64,000 nt of DNA, taken from NCBI GenBank assembly GCA_021234155.1, contig JAJEKV010000017.1, positions 4,252,792 to 4,316,791 of the forward strand, written 5' to 3'. The notes under the pieces are model-generated. The model worked only from the letters and a program-made list of their open reading frames with translations, ran no database searches and was not told where the DNA came from. The position numbers were made by a program, and so were the translations under genes. Position 1 is the stretch's first letter, and the number at the start of each line of letters is the position of its first letter. Of this stretch, positions 22,419-34,329 are shown piece after piece. This DNA comes from Isoetes taiwanensis. Taxonomy: Eukaryota > Streptophyta > Lycopodiopsida > Isoetales > Isoetaceae.

Positions 22419-23862
22419 TTACAAAAGTTCATCAACTTTTGGCCGATATTTCAGGAAGAGGTTGACTTTGCCATTTATGAAGTTATGATAAGATGGTGGG
22501 CACATCCCCGCTACAAAGCCATTAAATTTTGCTGCAGCTGTTGATTTGACAAAATCTTCCTCTGAAAGCTCCCCAAAAAGTTGGAGCAGCAAAGGCCTCC
22601 GCCTCAACTCAAATTTCTACAACATTTATTATGGAAAAAATCAGCAATTTCAGAGATCCACAAGGAAAACAGGTAAGAATGAGAAACATGTCAATACAAA
22701 ACTAAATATCTACCTAATTTCATCTAAAATCACATAAAAGCATTTAACAACTGTGTACTTCTTACTCCTCATAGTTCGATTATATTTTGCATACAAATAC
22801 CATGGCGTCACTAAACTTCTACCCCAATTGATGACTAATGCAGATATGCCTGCACATGTGAAAAAATTATTCTTTTGGAGCCAGAGATCCAGATCTTACG
22901 TCAAAAGGTTTTCATTTATATGTAACTAGTGTAAGGGTCATATTTTTTGCTATTTTCTTTGTAGTAGCAGCGTAAGCACCAGAAGATGCCCCCATAAACT
23001 TTATAAATATTCAAGGTTGTGAAGTGGCACGGGACAGAAGAAAGATCTGAGAAAGGAGGCAGACCAAGTTTATGATATACAAACAGATGGTGGAAGAAGG
23101 ATGATAAAGATAAAAAGTAAAAGCAAACTACTAAATGATTTCGTTTTTACCTGGTGCTCCACTTCTGCAGCATAAAATGTATCCAAAGGTTCAATTTCAG
23201 TAACTATTAAAGCATTGGCTCTCTTGTCTTGTTCTCTCTCCTTGCTCAACTCTGCAAGGCTTGCTTCTTCTTCCCCCTGAGTAAATATAACTGACCTGGT
23301 AGAACAGAAACACGAGTAAAGAAATTGATTTTTCGCTTGTTAATATCATACAAGCTGTACCTGTATTGCTCACCAACATCTGGGCCTTGTCCGAATACTT
23401 GTGTAGAATCATGATTAGACCAAAAGATGTCTAATAGCTGCTCGTATCTAACAATTGTTGGATCGTATTCCACCTATCATAGATCCAAATATATTTATTC
23501 TACTATATGATGCCATTTAAACTAGATAAAAAACAAAACGCAAACCCTAATGTGAAGCAAAACGAATTCCTCCGTACCTCGACTGTTTCGGCATGATCCC
23601 CAATATTCCGGTACTCAGGATTCTGCTTTAGGCCCCCGGAATAACCCACTCGCGTCCTAATAACTCCAGGAACACAACCATATACTGCTTCGGCCCTCCA
23701 GAAGCTACCCATGGCAAATGCAGCAGTTTTTGTGAGAGATACCTCTTTACTTCGCAGTGCTCGGGCAACGGAAAACCCTTCTGCCGACACTCTGATTGCC
23801 GACACCCCATTGCTAGCAAAAACCAAGATCGACAGAGTCGCCACAAGCAGAGTAGATGCCAT
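22419..23862 (-). CDS. MSRA5: MSRA5-like peptide methionine sulfoxide reductase A
   Basis: Four exons, 23862-23578, 23473-23361, 23295-23151 and 22616-22419, all with GT..AG borders, join in frame to 246 residues. Plant MSRA5 is about this long (roughly 250). The N-terminus ([16 protein letters not shown]...) is a hydrophobic signal peptide, fitting the secretory location expected for this subgroup. The body shows [47 protein letters not shown], then [26 protein letters not shown], the [14 protein letters not shown] stretch and a C-terminal [15 protein letters not shown] block ending near CPP. The usual catalytic Cys of GCFW is Ser here, as in MSRA5 proteins; Cys residues remain at YGC and CPP. 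The start at 23862 gives the signal peptide directly; an upstream in-frame Met at 23919 would place a basic stretch before it. Activity as a reductase is therefore uncertain. Confidence 0.9.
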
Positions 23863-23899
23863 TTCTAAGTTTCCTTTCGGTTTAGGGAAGGCTTTTTTT

Positions 23900-25690
23900 T
23901 TGGTCATTATGTCGTGCATGGTTGCCTGTAATTGTGAATTGAATCCTCAAGGCAGTGGGCAGGTTGATGGTGGCAATGTAGCCGAGGATCGTGGTTAGTA
24001 AATGCTATATGTATTGAGAATACTTAGTGTGGCTTCACACCGCCCGTTACGTGATACGGTGCTCGGGGGAGTGGCCTTGCATGTCATACAATATGTCTAA
24101 GCCTTGATATTATCAAAGAGAGAGGCTAAAAATAAACCTTGACCTCTATTTAAAAGCAAAAAGACAAAAAAAGGGTGTTGTTACCTATAAATAGAAGGAC
24201 AACTTTGAGACGTGATATCTCTGCGACCACAACTCAGAAATTGGCGATCCTTATCTTATTGGAAAGCTTTGAAGTCTAGTTTCCAGATTGGGCTTGGTTG
24301 TCCATAGATTCCTTACGGTTTGAAAGTTGTGTCCAGAACGGTGCATAGGGGTCTAAGCTGACTGTACAACTAGATCTAATTCTTTCTATGTTTGATGAAG
24401 AGCCTACCTTTGCTCTGCAGTATTTCCTCTTGCTTCTTTCTTGATCATATCATTAGAAGGAGTTCCTGTAACACCAGTGAGAGCTTGTTCTTATATAGTC
24501 TTGCAGAGTAGCTTTGACTTGGTGACATCTCTTCTAGTTGGTCCGGTTGAGTGGTAAATCGAGTACCCTGTGGTGTTTTACTTTCTAATAAGTTGATAAT
24601 TTTGCAGGAAGAACAAAGCATTCGTAACATTACGTTATGTTAAATAGCTAATATAACGGACTGTCCTTTTTATTAGAGTAACATAACCCCAATATTTTGC
24701 TTCACACTTCCGAAAAATAGTAACAGAAACCATTACAGATAGCTTCACACTGCATGATCTGTTAGGTTAGATTTAAACATAATATAACATTTGCTATTAA
24801 AGGAAGGAAGGAAGGAAGGAAGAAACTTTTAAAGGCGGCTTCACACTGAAGGAGACACCAATAGCTTAGATTTAAATTAGTATAACAATTTCCATTATAG
24901 ATTGCTTCACATTGTACGCCATTAGATCAAATAAGTCTGCATAGAGTCGAAAAAAACAAGTGCAGTACAAGATCATTTTGTTTTGTATCATGGTGAAGAC
25001 CTTTTAATATCAAGTAGGGCATGGATTAATACAAGGAATGCTCCCCATCTAGAGTACAAAACTGTCGTATGTTTCTTATAGACAGAGAAAATATTTCAAA
25101 AATGAAGCAAAATCATGCAAGGAATCTAAAATACCAGCCAAAATCTCTCCAAAACACTGTGATGCCGCACTCAAGCATTCTTTCTTGCACAAAGACTTGA
25201 ATCCGAGCTCCAAAAATGCGGCTTGCTGCCTTTGATGGCCACTAACGACACTTAAGGGATGGGGTCAAGCACCGCCATAAATTTGATCGGAGAAATTAGC
25301 CGCAGTTTGCGTGCCTATAAATTTTAACCTAACAGAAATGCTAACTGCACCCCATGAACCCCTGCTAATTTTGGCCGTTAACGTAAGGGCTCTGTTAAAT
25401 GTTAACCGCATCAGGCTTAACAGAAATAATGGCAAGCAATGGGAAGCCCTGTTAACAAAAAATTTCAAACACAGCGGCATTTAACCCCCCATTGTGAAGC
25501 GGCCCTTAGAAAATAGCAAGATGTGCATATGGATATCGGGATTAATGGCCATTGTACTCTTGATTCCTGTTCATATATCAGATTCTTTGCCGATCTTGGC
25601 ATATTTCTTCCGTATTTCTTGCGTATTTTCCACGTATTCTCCTTGTTTTCACGTAGGTTCACAAAAGTTTGAACCGGAATCCCTTACCGG
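23900..25690. other. Non-coding stretch upstream of gypsy element 1
   Basis: Likely contains the MSRA5 promoter side (23863 onward, minus strand), but no box is convincing. An (AAGG)n run lies at 24800-24821. The word CTTCACACT/CTTCACACC recurs at 24031, 24701, 24749, 24839 and 24905, suggesting an old AT-rich non-autonomous repeat. 25330-25500 is rich in GTTAAC/TTAAC words. No gene seen. Confidence 0.4.
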
Positions 25691-25748
25691 TTCTTGCCTG
25701 CTTTGCCCTTAAGCATTTTTTTGCTCATATTTGGTGATTTTATATCTA

Positions 25749-26658
25749 TGGATGAGGTTTTGACTTTATTACAACGGGTCCAACAGCTTGTTCAAGTATG
25801 CCAGCAGTTGCAGTTGGACAATAAAGAGCTTAAGGAACGTGTTGCTTCATATGAAGCTACTTCTAGCTCTGGATTGAGGCTATCAGAGCCTAAGATTAGC
25901 CTGCCAGAGAAGTTTGATGGCACTCGGTCCAAGCTCCGTGGTTTTTTGAATCAGATTAGGCTTGTGATCCAGCTCCACCCGCATAGATATCCCACGACCC
26001 AAAAACAAGTTAGGTTGATTGGTTCTCTCCTCACAGGGCCAACTCTAAGTTGGTTTGCTCCTTTATTGAATAAAGGAGCCCCAGAGTTGCAAGATTTTGC
26101 TGCTTTCATTGCAGAGCTCAAGGCATGCTTTGGAGACACCGATCGTCAGCGCACAGCAGTCACAAAACTTTGCAATCTAAGGCAAGGCTCTCGTCCAGCT
26201 TCAGTATATGCATCAAAATTTCGTCAAATTGCGGTAGATACTGCCTGGGATGATGTTGCACTTCGAGATTGTTTCCGAAAGGGTTACGTGAGGATGTAAA
26301 AGATATGTTGTTGTCTATGGAGGACCCTCAAACTTTGGAAGAAACCATCAGATTTGCGGTTCGATGTGATAATCGGCTCCTTAATTGTAGGCAAGAGAGA
26401 CATAGTCAGGTCTTCCCAATCACACAAGCGCCTGTAGCTACGCCTTCCCTGGCCTCATCTGTAGAATCCAGCAGGTTCGGATCTGAGTCTATGCAGCTTG
26501 ATCGGGCAGTTCGAGGACTTTTATCTGCCGCTGAGAAGCAGCTTCGGAGAGAGGCTAATCTTTGCCTCTACTGTGGAGGAGCTGGTCATATTGCTCGTGG
26601 ATGCCCTGTGAAGTGCCCAAATCAGTCGGAAAACTTCAGGGGCTGGTCCGAGCAGTAG
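25749..26658 (+). pseudogene. gypsy 1 gag with zinc knuckle
   Basis: The likely start at 25749 (MDEVLTLLQRVQQLVQVCQQ) begins a coiled coil. The capsid core follows: SLPEKFDGTRSKLRGFLNQI, LTGPTLSWFAPLL and LKACFGDTDRQRTAVTKL, the retrotransposon gag fold of Ty3 elements. A one-base loss near 26280 shifts the frame. The protein then continues with FPKGLREDVKDMLLSM and ends with CLYCGGAGHIARGCP (about 26567-26610), a CX2CX4HX4C RNA-binding knuckle. Gag packages the element RNA. The stop at 26656 separates it from the protease part. Confidence 0.85.
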
Positions 26659-26789
26659 GAGTCTCTTATCGGCTGGCCGCCTTTTCTCAGACTCCTTCCA
26701 TACTTTATTCTATCGGATAAGGTCAGCAAGATATTTTTTCATCTCTATATCATTGAAATCAGAGGTTGGAAGATTGGAAACATTGGCGT

Positions 26790-27150
26790 AACTTGATTGT
26801 GGTGCAAATGTGTGCTTTATGGATAGTGCGTTCACCAGTAAGCACGCCATCCCTAGAAGCTAGGTTGAGCATCCCAGTTCTATCGAAGTAATTGATGGCC
26901 GGGAGATCTCCTCGGGTGCAGTCACAGAACTTCAAGTTTTGTTCATGGAAGTTTCTTGTAGCATTTCCTTCAATCTCATCGCCAGCCCACATGCGCCAGT
27001 AGTCTTGGGTCTGCCCTGGTTCGAGCTACATAACCCACAGATTGATTGGCATACTAGATCATTTCGATTTGTTGGTTCTAGCTTTAGTTCCAGTAAATCT
27101 GCAGTTCAGGCCTCTGCATCAGCATCGACTTCAGTCCGTGCAGTATCGTA
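26790..27150 (+). pseudogene. gypsy 1 protease relic
   Basis: CAFMDSAFTSKHAIPRS stands where Ty3 proteases have LIDSGAT, so the active-site Gly is changed (Asp-Ser-Ala). EVIDGREISSGAVTE follows, then APVVLGLPWFELHNPQIDW, the very conserved LGLPWL..HNP.IDW ending of plant gypsy proteases. A stop lies after SRS (26862) and another at 27149. An Ala/Pro/Ser-rich spacer then leads to RT. Confidence 0.75.
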
Positions 27151-27439
27151 GGCTCCTGATTTCATCCTTGCTATTCTTGTTTCTGCGCCATGTTCTGATT
27201 CAACTCTTTTCTCTGCTTCGATTTATGCCCCAGATTCTGACCATGCTCTCAATCATGCCCCAGCTCCATTTCTTGTTCAAGTTCATGCTCCTTCTCCAGT
27301 TCCTGCTCATGCTCCTGTAGAGGCTTCCTCATGCCCTAAATTTTGTATCTCGAAGATTTCACTTCACGGATTTATTAAATCTGGAAGGCAAGATCCAAGT
27401 TCAGTATTTGCAATCCAGGTTCATCCGTCGGCTAGCTCT

Positions 27440-28560
27440 GCACCGGTGAAGTCTGCCCCAATGCTCCTAGATAAATATGGCGACTTCTCTGATGCTTTTG
27501 ACAAAGTCAAGGCCAGCAAGCTTCCAGAGCATCGTTCATATGATTGTCCTATTGATTTGCAGTCCGACACAATGCCACCATATGGTTCACTATATGGTCT
27601 ATCTCCCACTAAGTTGAAGGTTTTGTGGGATTATATTGACGAGAATCTAGCTACTGTGTTTTATACGACACTCCCAGTCCCCTGCTGAAGCACCTACCTT
27701 CTTCTTAAAAAAGAAGGATGATTCTCAGCATCTGGTCGTTGATTATCGTGGCCTCAATAAAATCACAGTGCCAAATCGGTACCCGCTTCCTCTGATCCCA
27801 GAGTTGTTAGAGCAACTCCAAGGTGCACGTTATTTTACGAAGATTGATCTTCGGGGTGCCTAAATCTTATCCAGATCCGGAAGATGATAAATGGAAAACA
27901 GCTTTTCATACTCGCTATGGCCATTTTGAGTATACAGTTATGCCGTTTGAGCTTATCAATGCCCCAACAATATTCCAGCATATGGCCAGTGATGTCTTTC
28001 GGGAGTTCTTAGACACTTTTGTCATTATCTATTTGGATGATATTTTCATTTATTCTAAGACTCTTGAAGAACATGAGAGGCATGTTCGACAGGTCCTTCA
28101 GAAGCTTTGTGAGTATGGGTTATATGCCAAACTTGAGAAGTGTCAGTTCGAACAGGATAATGTGGAGTTCCTTGGCTATCATATCACTCCACATGGAGTC
28201 TCTATGGATCCCAAAAAAGTCAGCACTGTTCTAGAGTGGCAAACACCTTCATCCATTCGAGATGTTCAGTGTTTTCTTGGGTTTGCTAATTTCTATCGGC
28301 GTTTCATTCGGGATTATTCATAGATTGCCCTTCCTTTAACACGCCTCACAGTTAAGGACGTGCCATTCGAATGGAGTGTGGAAGCGGAATCTGCTTTCGT
28401 TACTCTGAAGCATGCTTTCACCACGGCACCAGTTCTTGCTCATGCAGATCCTTTGCAGCCATATGTTGTCGAAGCAGATGCTTCTGGTTTTTGCTCTTGG
28501 TGGTATCCGGAGGATGACAATGAATTGCATCCGATCGCCTATGATTCGCGGAAGTTTTAG
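27440..28560 (+). pseudogene. gypsy 1 reverse transcriptase
   Basis: Blocks in order: YDCPIDLQSDTMPPYGSLY and LSPTKLKVLWDYIDENL (entry region), then in another frame [20 protein letters not shown] and [24 protein letters not shown] follows (where relatives have DLRGAY.LIRI), then WKTAFHTRYGHFEYTVMPF. The catalytic box IIYLDDIFIYSKT is at 28024-28062 (YLDD at 28030-28041). EFLGYHITPHGVSMDPKKV and FLGFANFYRRFIRDYS close the domain. Stops at 28321 and 28558 replace probable Gln codons. A frameshift near 27860 removes part of the DLRGAYNL block. Confidence 0.85.
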
Positions 28561-29010
28561 GCTGCTGAAATCAACTATCCCATTTATTACAAGGAGTTGT
28601 TGGCGATAGTTGATTCTCTCGAGGAGTCGAGATGTTTTCAATCTCCTTATAAGCTTACAGTCTATACAGATCATCGAAGTCTAGAATATTTTCAGTCTGC
28701 TCGAGTGCTCAACCGTCGCCAGGCCCAGTGGCATACTCAAATACTATCTCGCATTGACTTTGTGATCAAGTACCATCCTGGATCCCTCCAAGGGAAGCCT
28801 GATGCCTTGTCTCGATGCTCCTACCTTGAACCTAAGCCAGGGAATCCTGCATTTGATCAGCAATCACAGGTTATTCTAGGGCTTGATCGGTTCCAGCTTA
28901 TGGCCCTCACCTTATTCGAGAGGCCTCATGATACAATCTTGTTAGAGTCTGTTCGAGCATCTCTGCCCTCCATACAGTCTTATTGGAGTCTGTTTGAGCA
29001 TCTCTGCCCT
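28561..29010 (+). pseudogene. gypsy 1 RNase H and connection
   Basis: AAEINYPIYYKELLAIVDSL carries the catalytic Glu, after VVEADASGF at 28470 with the first Asp. YKLTVYTDHRSLEYF at about 28655 has the third acidic residue. QWHTQILSRIDFVIKYHPGS and KPDALSR form the standard ending before the integrase zinc finger. This stretch is largely open. Confidence 0.85.
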
Positions 29011-29018
29011 CCGATCCA

Positions 29019-29640
29019 GTGGCCCAAGATGTATTCTTACACCTTAGCTCTGCATCATCTTCTCAGCAAATGCGATCAGACTATGATCGTTTTGAAGTTC
29101 AAGATGGACTCATGTTCCGTGATGGGCTTCTGTATGTGCCAGATGGTGCTTCTAAACTTCGGGTTCACCAAGCTTGTCAAGATTCATCTATGGCCAGACA
29201 CTTTGGAGTAGCCAAGACTCTTGAACTTATTAGTCGAGAGTATTGGTGGTCTGGGCTTCGTCGCTCTGCCAAAGCTTTTATTCAATCCTGTGACATCTAT
29301 TGTCCAGTGAAGGTTCCAAGGCATCTTCCTCATGGCCTTCTTCAGCCACTGCCGGCACCAGATGGACCTTGGAAGAGCATTTCTATAGACTTTATTCTGG
29401 AGCTGCCATCATGGTGGTTGTTGATCATTTCTCTAAGATGGCTCATTTATTCCCTGCAATATCACCATCACCAATGAAGAAAGAACGGATCTTCTTCTTC
29501 GTGAAGTAGTCAGACTTCATGGCTTGCCCGATATTATCGTCAGCGATCGTGGACCGCAGTTCGTCGCAGGTTTTTGGAAGCGGCTTTTGGAGTTATTGCA
29601 TATCGACCGCTCACTAACATCTGGTCATCATCCAGAGCGA
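29019..29640 (+). pseudogene. gypsy 1 integrase, truncated
   Basis: The HHCC finger appears as HQACQDSSMARHFGV, then FIQSCDIYCPVK. SISIDFILELP holds the first catalytic Asp at about 29385. After a frameshift near 29410 comes AIMVVVDHFSKMAHLFPA. LPDIIVSDRGPQFVAGFW at about 29525 holds the second Asp. The sequence breaks after TSGHHPERWF, just where the catalytic Glu (HPETDGQTE in relatives) should follow. From 29641 it is unrelated and leads into the LTR of gypsy element 2. Confidence 0.8.
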
Positions 29641-30004
29641 TGGTTTTTACCTAGACACTGTTTACAACTAGTAGTTTTTCAAAAATGGTTGGCCGACACA
29701 AGAAACTGCATTGCTACGTATTGGGTCTTTTCAAAAACAAAGGCAGTAGGACTGATATATGCTAAGGACGTGGCCAAAAGGCCTTGAACCTTTTTGAGCC
29801 ACATGGGCCTTTGTATCTTTGGTTCAAAGGAGGGCTTGGTCCAAAGGAGGACCAAAGTGGTGTGCATGCTATATAGTTACTCAGGTGAGAGCTCAGGGGT
29901 AGCTGTGTTATGGCTGAGAACTTGTGGTTGGGTGGTGAGATAGCCTGCTACGTCAAGTGTTTGTTTTAATAGTATCAGAGCAACAAGTTTCGATGGCCGA
30001 TCCT

Positions 30005-31090
30005 TTCCAATGTTAACTTTAAAGAAGAGGAATCTAAAGAGAAATTTTTTGAGTTGGAGAATGATAATTTGCTCATGAGGGAGAAACTCGCAGCTACTAA
30101 AACTCGCATTGCTGAGCTGCAAAAATTGGATTCTCTTCGAGTGCAGGTGGCGGAGTTGCAGTAGGCTGCAGGGCATCCATGTAGTGGCATCAAAACTGAT
30201 GCCAAAATTGAATCTAAAACATATTTCGCTGCTACTAGGGATGCGGATGAGATTTTCGCATGGTTACGGGATTTGAATTTATATTTTGCCAAGAATAAAG
30301 ATGTCGAAGACGCTCAGTTATATTTTGTTGAGCATCACCTAGATGGTATTGCAAAGGACTGGCGACTGGATATCAAGAAAAATCACTCAGTTGATCATAC
30401 CTTTGTGGAGTTTGAAAAATGAGTTAAAAATCGTTTTTTGGGCCATAATTGGGTATCGCTAAGTGGAATAAATAGACCCAGCAAAACATAAAAATTGTTT
30501 GAGCCTTAGCAACCCGAGTTTTAAGGAAAGGACTCCAGCTTAGTAAAAATAATTCTAAGAAGTCTGAAAAACTCATGGGTGGGGTTCACAGTTGAGAATG
30601 GGTAAAGTTCGATCTTCAAACTGCCAATCTTTCTTTTGGCGTGTGCTGTAAAATGGCAGAGAAAGTAGAGGAGGAAGGTCTGGCCCTCAAAGAAGTAATT
30701 AACGCTTAGCGAGGCCTCAAAGTGCTATGAAAGAGATAAGTGGATTTCATGAGAAACCAATGGGATCTGCTACAGTGTCTGGGGTATTCAGATGCCCGCA
30801 TACAAGCACTGTAGATAATGTACCTGTTAGAGCCAAGGAGCCAAAAGAATTTTATCAAGCATGCAAGAAGTGGTTAATATAGGAGAATAAGTATTTTGTA
30901 TGTTATTCAACCGACCATAAGTTTTATGAATGTCCTACTTATCTTGAGAAGGAAAAAGGGGAAAGTAAAGAAACTAATTTTGTTTTTAAGATAGAGACTA
31001 AGGAAGAGGACAAAAGTAAGAAAGTAGCTTCCATTTGGGGAGATGGCAAAGGGAAAAAAGTGGCTATTGTCCGGGGGAAGTCGGATACGG
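30005..31090 (+). pseudogene. gypsy 2 gag
   Basis: Frame traces include a coiled coil (KFFELENDNLLMREKLAATK, AELQKLDSLRVQVAELQ) and a capsid core (TYFAATRDADEIFAWLRDLN, HHLDGIAKDWRLDIKK, FVEFEK). The knuckle YFVCYSTDHKFYECP has its first Cys changed to Tyr (normal CX2CX4HX4C). Stops follow VAELQ, FEK and KKWLI. Gag would form the particle; this copy is dead. Confidence 0.7.
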
Positions 31091-31121
31091 ACTATGTTGA
31101 GAATAGTGGTCTCTTACAATT

Positions 31122-31361
31122 TTGGGCTACTATCAAGATCAAGAAGTACATAGCCTGTTCGATCCAGGAAGTGAGTTTGATTTCATTTTTGCTCAGTTGG
31201 TAAAGGAACTAAAATTAGCTCCTATCTCTTTATCAAGTGAAGTAGAATTATCTTATACTTCTCTGCATTCTTCATGCATTGTCAAGGATGTTGAATTTCA
31301 ACTGCAGGAGTATGTCTCTTGGAAGGGGGTAAAAAGACCTTTTCAAGTTTGTGAAGGATGA
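31122..31361 (+). pseudogene. gypsy 2 protease relic
   Basis: SLFDPGSEFDFIFAQLVKEL has Asp-Pro-Gly where the protease has Asp-Ser-Gly (DSGSEL/DPGSE type also occur). KDVEFQLQEYVSWKG and FQVCE fit the later strands, which in relatives lead to LGLDFL. The reading frame ends at 31361, and recognisable element sequence stops near 31440. Confidence 0.6.
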
Positions 31362-31439
31362 TATTGTTTCCCGATTTCAACAGTTTCTGTTGTATAATTT
31401 AAAGTGTTTGGCAATGAAAATACATTTTGTGTATTTGGC

Positions 31440-32145
31440 GGTTTAGCATCCAAGTCTAGTGCATCCCCATTGAATGAGCATCAAACTGGCTTTTTGGGTT
31501 GCCCCTAGGGGGGCAAACCCTCGTTTATATGAGATTGTGGCATATCCTGGGTATGTGCTGGAATATACCCAAGATATGCTGGTGACTGCTCCAAACCCAT
31601 TCTTCCCTGTAAACTGGCGGTCATTTGCGTTCTGATTCGCGGATAGTCCAACCGGTTAACTGGCATGGCAGATGGAAGCTCGAATTTGATGAATAAAAAC
31701 ACATCTTGGTTCGAGTACCCTGGCATTTGAACGACTTACATCCTCATAATTTCTTCTCATGGTTGATCCTTGTATCTGCCTTTGGTTGCCGAAGTGTTTT
31801 TGCGATTTTTTGCATTGCTTTTAGACATTCGAGTATGCAAAGGCTCTAGATTATAATGTGGTTTGGGTTTGTAACAATCTGGTGGTCGCTTCTACCCTCC
31901 ACAGCCAACGCTATGATCATGAATTAAGTCAGGTGTGCTCTGGCAGAGCACGGCAGACTGGTAGGTTTAATTATTTGTTCTTTCCTCTATGCTTCCTGAG
32001 TTTGTGTATTCTTGGCTAGGACTGGGATGCCGATTTAAACGGATTTAAATTCGTTTCGCCACAGGATGAGCCAGAACGTTGCCTCATTGGTTTAGTCAAG
32101 ACTTCTCTTAACGATCAAGGTATTATGATTGCCATTCTTGCATAG
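31440..32145. other. Unassigned spacer between gypsy 2 and gene fragments
   Basis: No gene identified. A 73-residue minus-strand frame at 31505-31726 has no recognisable motif. A short stretch at 31990-32060 contains ATTTAAACGGATTTAAATTC. Confidence 0.35.
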
Positions 32146-32640
32146 CAAGTGCTTGGGAAGGCATTGAAGGCATTGGATGTGCAACGGGAGAAGTATATTC
32201 TGTCTACTAAAGGCGGCCGTTACGCTGAAGGTTTTGATTTCAGTGCTGAATGTGTTGTTAGAAGTGTGGATGAGAGTTTGGCTAGATTGAATGTGGACTA
32301 CATTGGCATTATTCAATGCTATGACATTGAGTTCGGTTCATTGGATTGGGTTGTGATTTCACCCTATACCAATCTAGTCTTCATAGATTGACATCAGGAT
32401 GATGTTCTTGCATATTGCATTGCATTTGGTATTTCCTATACAAATTCTGTTAGCTCATGGATTTTAAGACAATATTACATAGAGTTACTTCTCTGCATGC
32501 TCAGTCATTTCATGCAGAGAAGTAGAATTCATCTTAATTTATTGAGTAGCTAATGCCGACACCACCCTTTGCAGATTATTTCAGAAACAATTCTAGCACT
32601 TCAAAAGCTCAAAGAAGTTGGAAAGGTCAGGTTCATTGGG
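32146..32640 (+). pseudogene. L-galactose dehydrogenase fragment
   Basis: Exon 1 (32146-32349, after an AG acceptor) reads QVLGKALKALDVQREKYIL, STKGGRYAEGFDFSAE, VVRSVDESLARLNVDYIGII and QCYDIEFGSLDW. This is the aldo-keto reductase fold of plant L-galactose dehydrogenase (LGK.LKAL.V.R..Y...TK.GRY.EGFDFSAERV..S+.ESL.RL..DY+.I...HDIEFGSLDQ). Exon 2 (32575-32640) gives IISETILALQKLKEVGKVRF then breaks. The enzyme oxidises L-galactose to L-galactono-1,4-lactone in ascorbate synthesis. The N-terminal strand with the catalytic Tyr and the whole C-terminal half are missing. The HDIEFG His is Tyr here. It lies between two halves of a gypsy element. Confidence 0.8.
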
Positions 32641-34329
32641 AAGGAGTCCCAATGATTTCTATGGAAAGGAGTCCCATGCATAGAGGCCATTGTAAGTGAG
32701 TTTTGCATGTAGACTCAAGATTGAAGTTAATATAATTAATATAGTTCTATTCATAAGTAAAGGTCATCTCTTTTTACCGGATTTGAACGAATTTGTAACT
32801 CAAAACTGGAATGGACGAGCACGTTATGGGCATGATATATTCACTTTGATGGAGTAAAATACTCTTTTCTTGCATTTATTTATGCCAGAGCACAATCAGC
32901 AGAAAAAAAACTATGAACGCTGCATTACTAGTTTGTTGTTTTGCCACTTTGTAATTCCTTTTTCTTTTATTTATTAGCTTAGTTAGACATCAATTATCTG
33001 TAAATTCATAAAGCTATCTTTGCAGGTGTCAATGGCACAATGCACATTGGGAATAAAGGGGGTGCAATCTGCATGGTGAGAAAAGGTCTTTCTAAAATGA
33101 AATTTATATTTTTAAAGTCCAATCTTGCTAAGCAAACGAAATGTGGTTTGGCAGTGTAGCATATCTTTTCATTCAATATGCGTTACTTGTGGCATATGTT
33201 GCACGATCAGCAGACATCGTTTCAAATGCCTTCAATGTTCCACTGTAAGTCTTTCTTCCTGTTTGTCTTGCATCCTATTTATGTGATTGGAAAGATGTCT
33301 TTACATCACATTACTTGAACGAAGGTGGGCAGCTGCAGCTCTGTTTATAGGAACATTTGGAGGTTTATGTTTTTTTGGAAGGTAAGAAACTTAGTTAGAA
33401 TCTCCTTTTCCCTTATTTATTTTAATGTTAGATGGGACTCGTTGAGCTCAATTGGCACTTGTCCTTACAGACAATGTGCAATTGGGATAGTAAATAGTGT
33501 TCTTGTAGTTGGTCTTATTGGCTCCTTCATTCTGCTTGGGGTAAGCTGTTTTCTGTTTTTTGCAAATGTGTTAGATTTGGTTATTTCTTTTGAAGAACCT
33601 TTGTTGCATTGATCTTCAATAGGGCATCGCAGCAGGTGGCCTGAGACTCGACTCCTTGCTCTGCATGAATGTGGCAGCTATTTCAAAGAGCACAGAGCTG
33701 CTTCCATATTTCTTTCCAATAAATGGACATCTATTATATTAGGAAGTAAATCTTGCTTGAGTGGTAAGCAACTTCTTCATGGCAGATAACCCATTTTTTA
33801 AATACATAATTTCTCATGACATGTGCTGCATAAACACAAACTTTGTTAAAGAGCAATGCTAACATGACAAACTGTAAATCAGTTCTTATACCTTATGAAC
33901 CTGGTGACAAATGAAGGAATAAGGATGCAATCCTACACTCTATTGACAACTCGTGGGAGTTCTTATTTACCTACTACAAGTAGATCATGTCTAGTGTATA
34001 AGTAGGTATGTGATCCAGATTCATGCATGCACCACTAGAGAGCAGCAAAACATGTCCTGCAATATCTCCAGGGTTCCTGCAAGTCCTTGGCCTTATAATT
34101 AATGTGCACAGGCTGTTATGCCCAACAAAATGATCCTTACAAACACAAATCGTAAGATTTAGAAATGGGATTGGAAGATAGATATACTCATCAAAAGACA
34201 GAAAGGCATACCCATTAAAAAGTCAAAGAGTCAAACTTTTGCAAACTGTAAGCAGATCAGATGTTCAATAATTTATGACCACTTGTGTTCAGATAAATAA
34301 TTTGTATTCAATGCACCAGCATTTTAAAT

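Larger units (their letters stand above)
25694..29640 (+). mobile_element. Ty3/gypsy retrotransposon 1, truncated
   Basis: Gag, zinc knuckle, protease, RT, RNase H and integrase occur in the Ty3/gypsy order on the plus strand. The integrase stops at 29640, before its last catalytic residue, and unrelated sequence follows. No flanking LTR pair was found, so the element lost its ends. Frameshifts occur near 26280, 26700, 27690 and 29410, with stops at 28321 and 28558. The latter two stand where relatives have Gln. Confidence 0.85.
29753..31400 (+). mobile_element. Ty3/gypsy retrotransposon 2, 5' part
   Basis: Starts with TGATATATGC at 29753. The next 210 bp match 44452-44640, the 3' LTR. The primer-binding site is AGTATCAGAGC (29971-29981), one base off TGGTATCAGAGC. 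Gag then runs to about 31090 and protease to 31361. RT is missing; the element resumes with RNase H at about 41450. Confidence 0.75.

Noticed and set aside
24031-24060. ACACCGCCCGT, as in the conserved 3' end of small-subunit rRNA
   Set aside because: Only 11 bases match; flanks do not follow rRNA sequence on either side.
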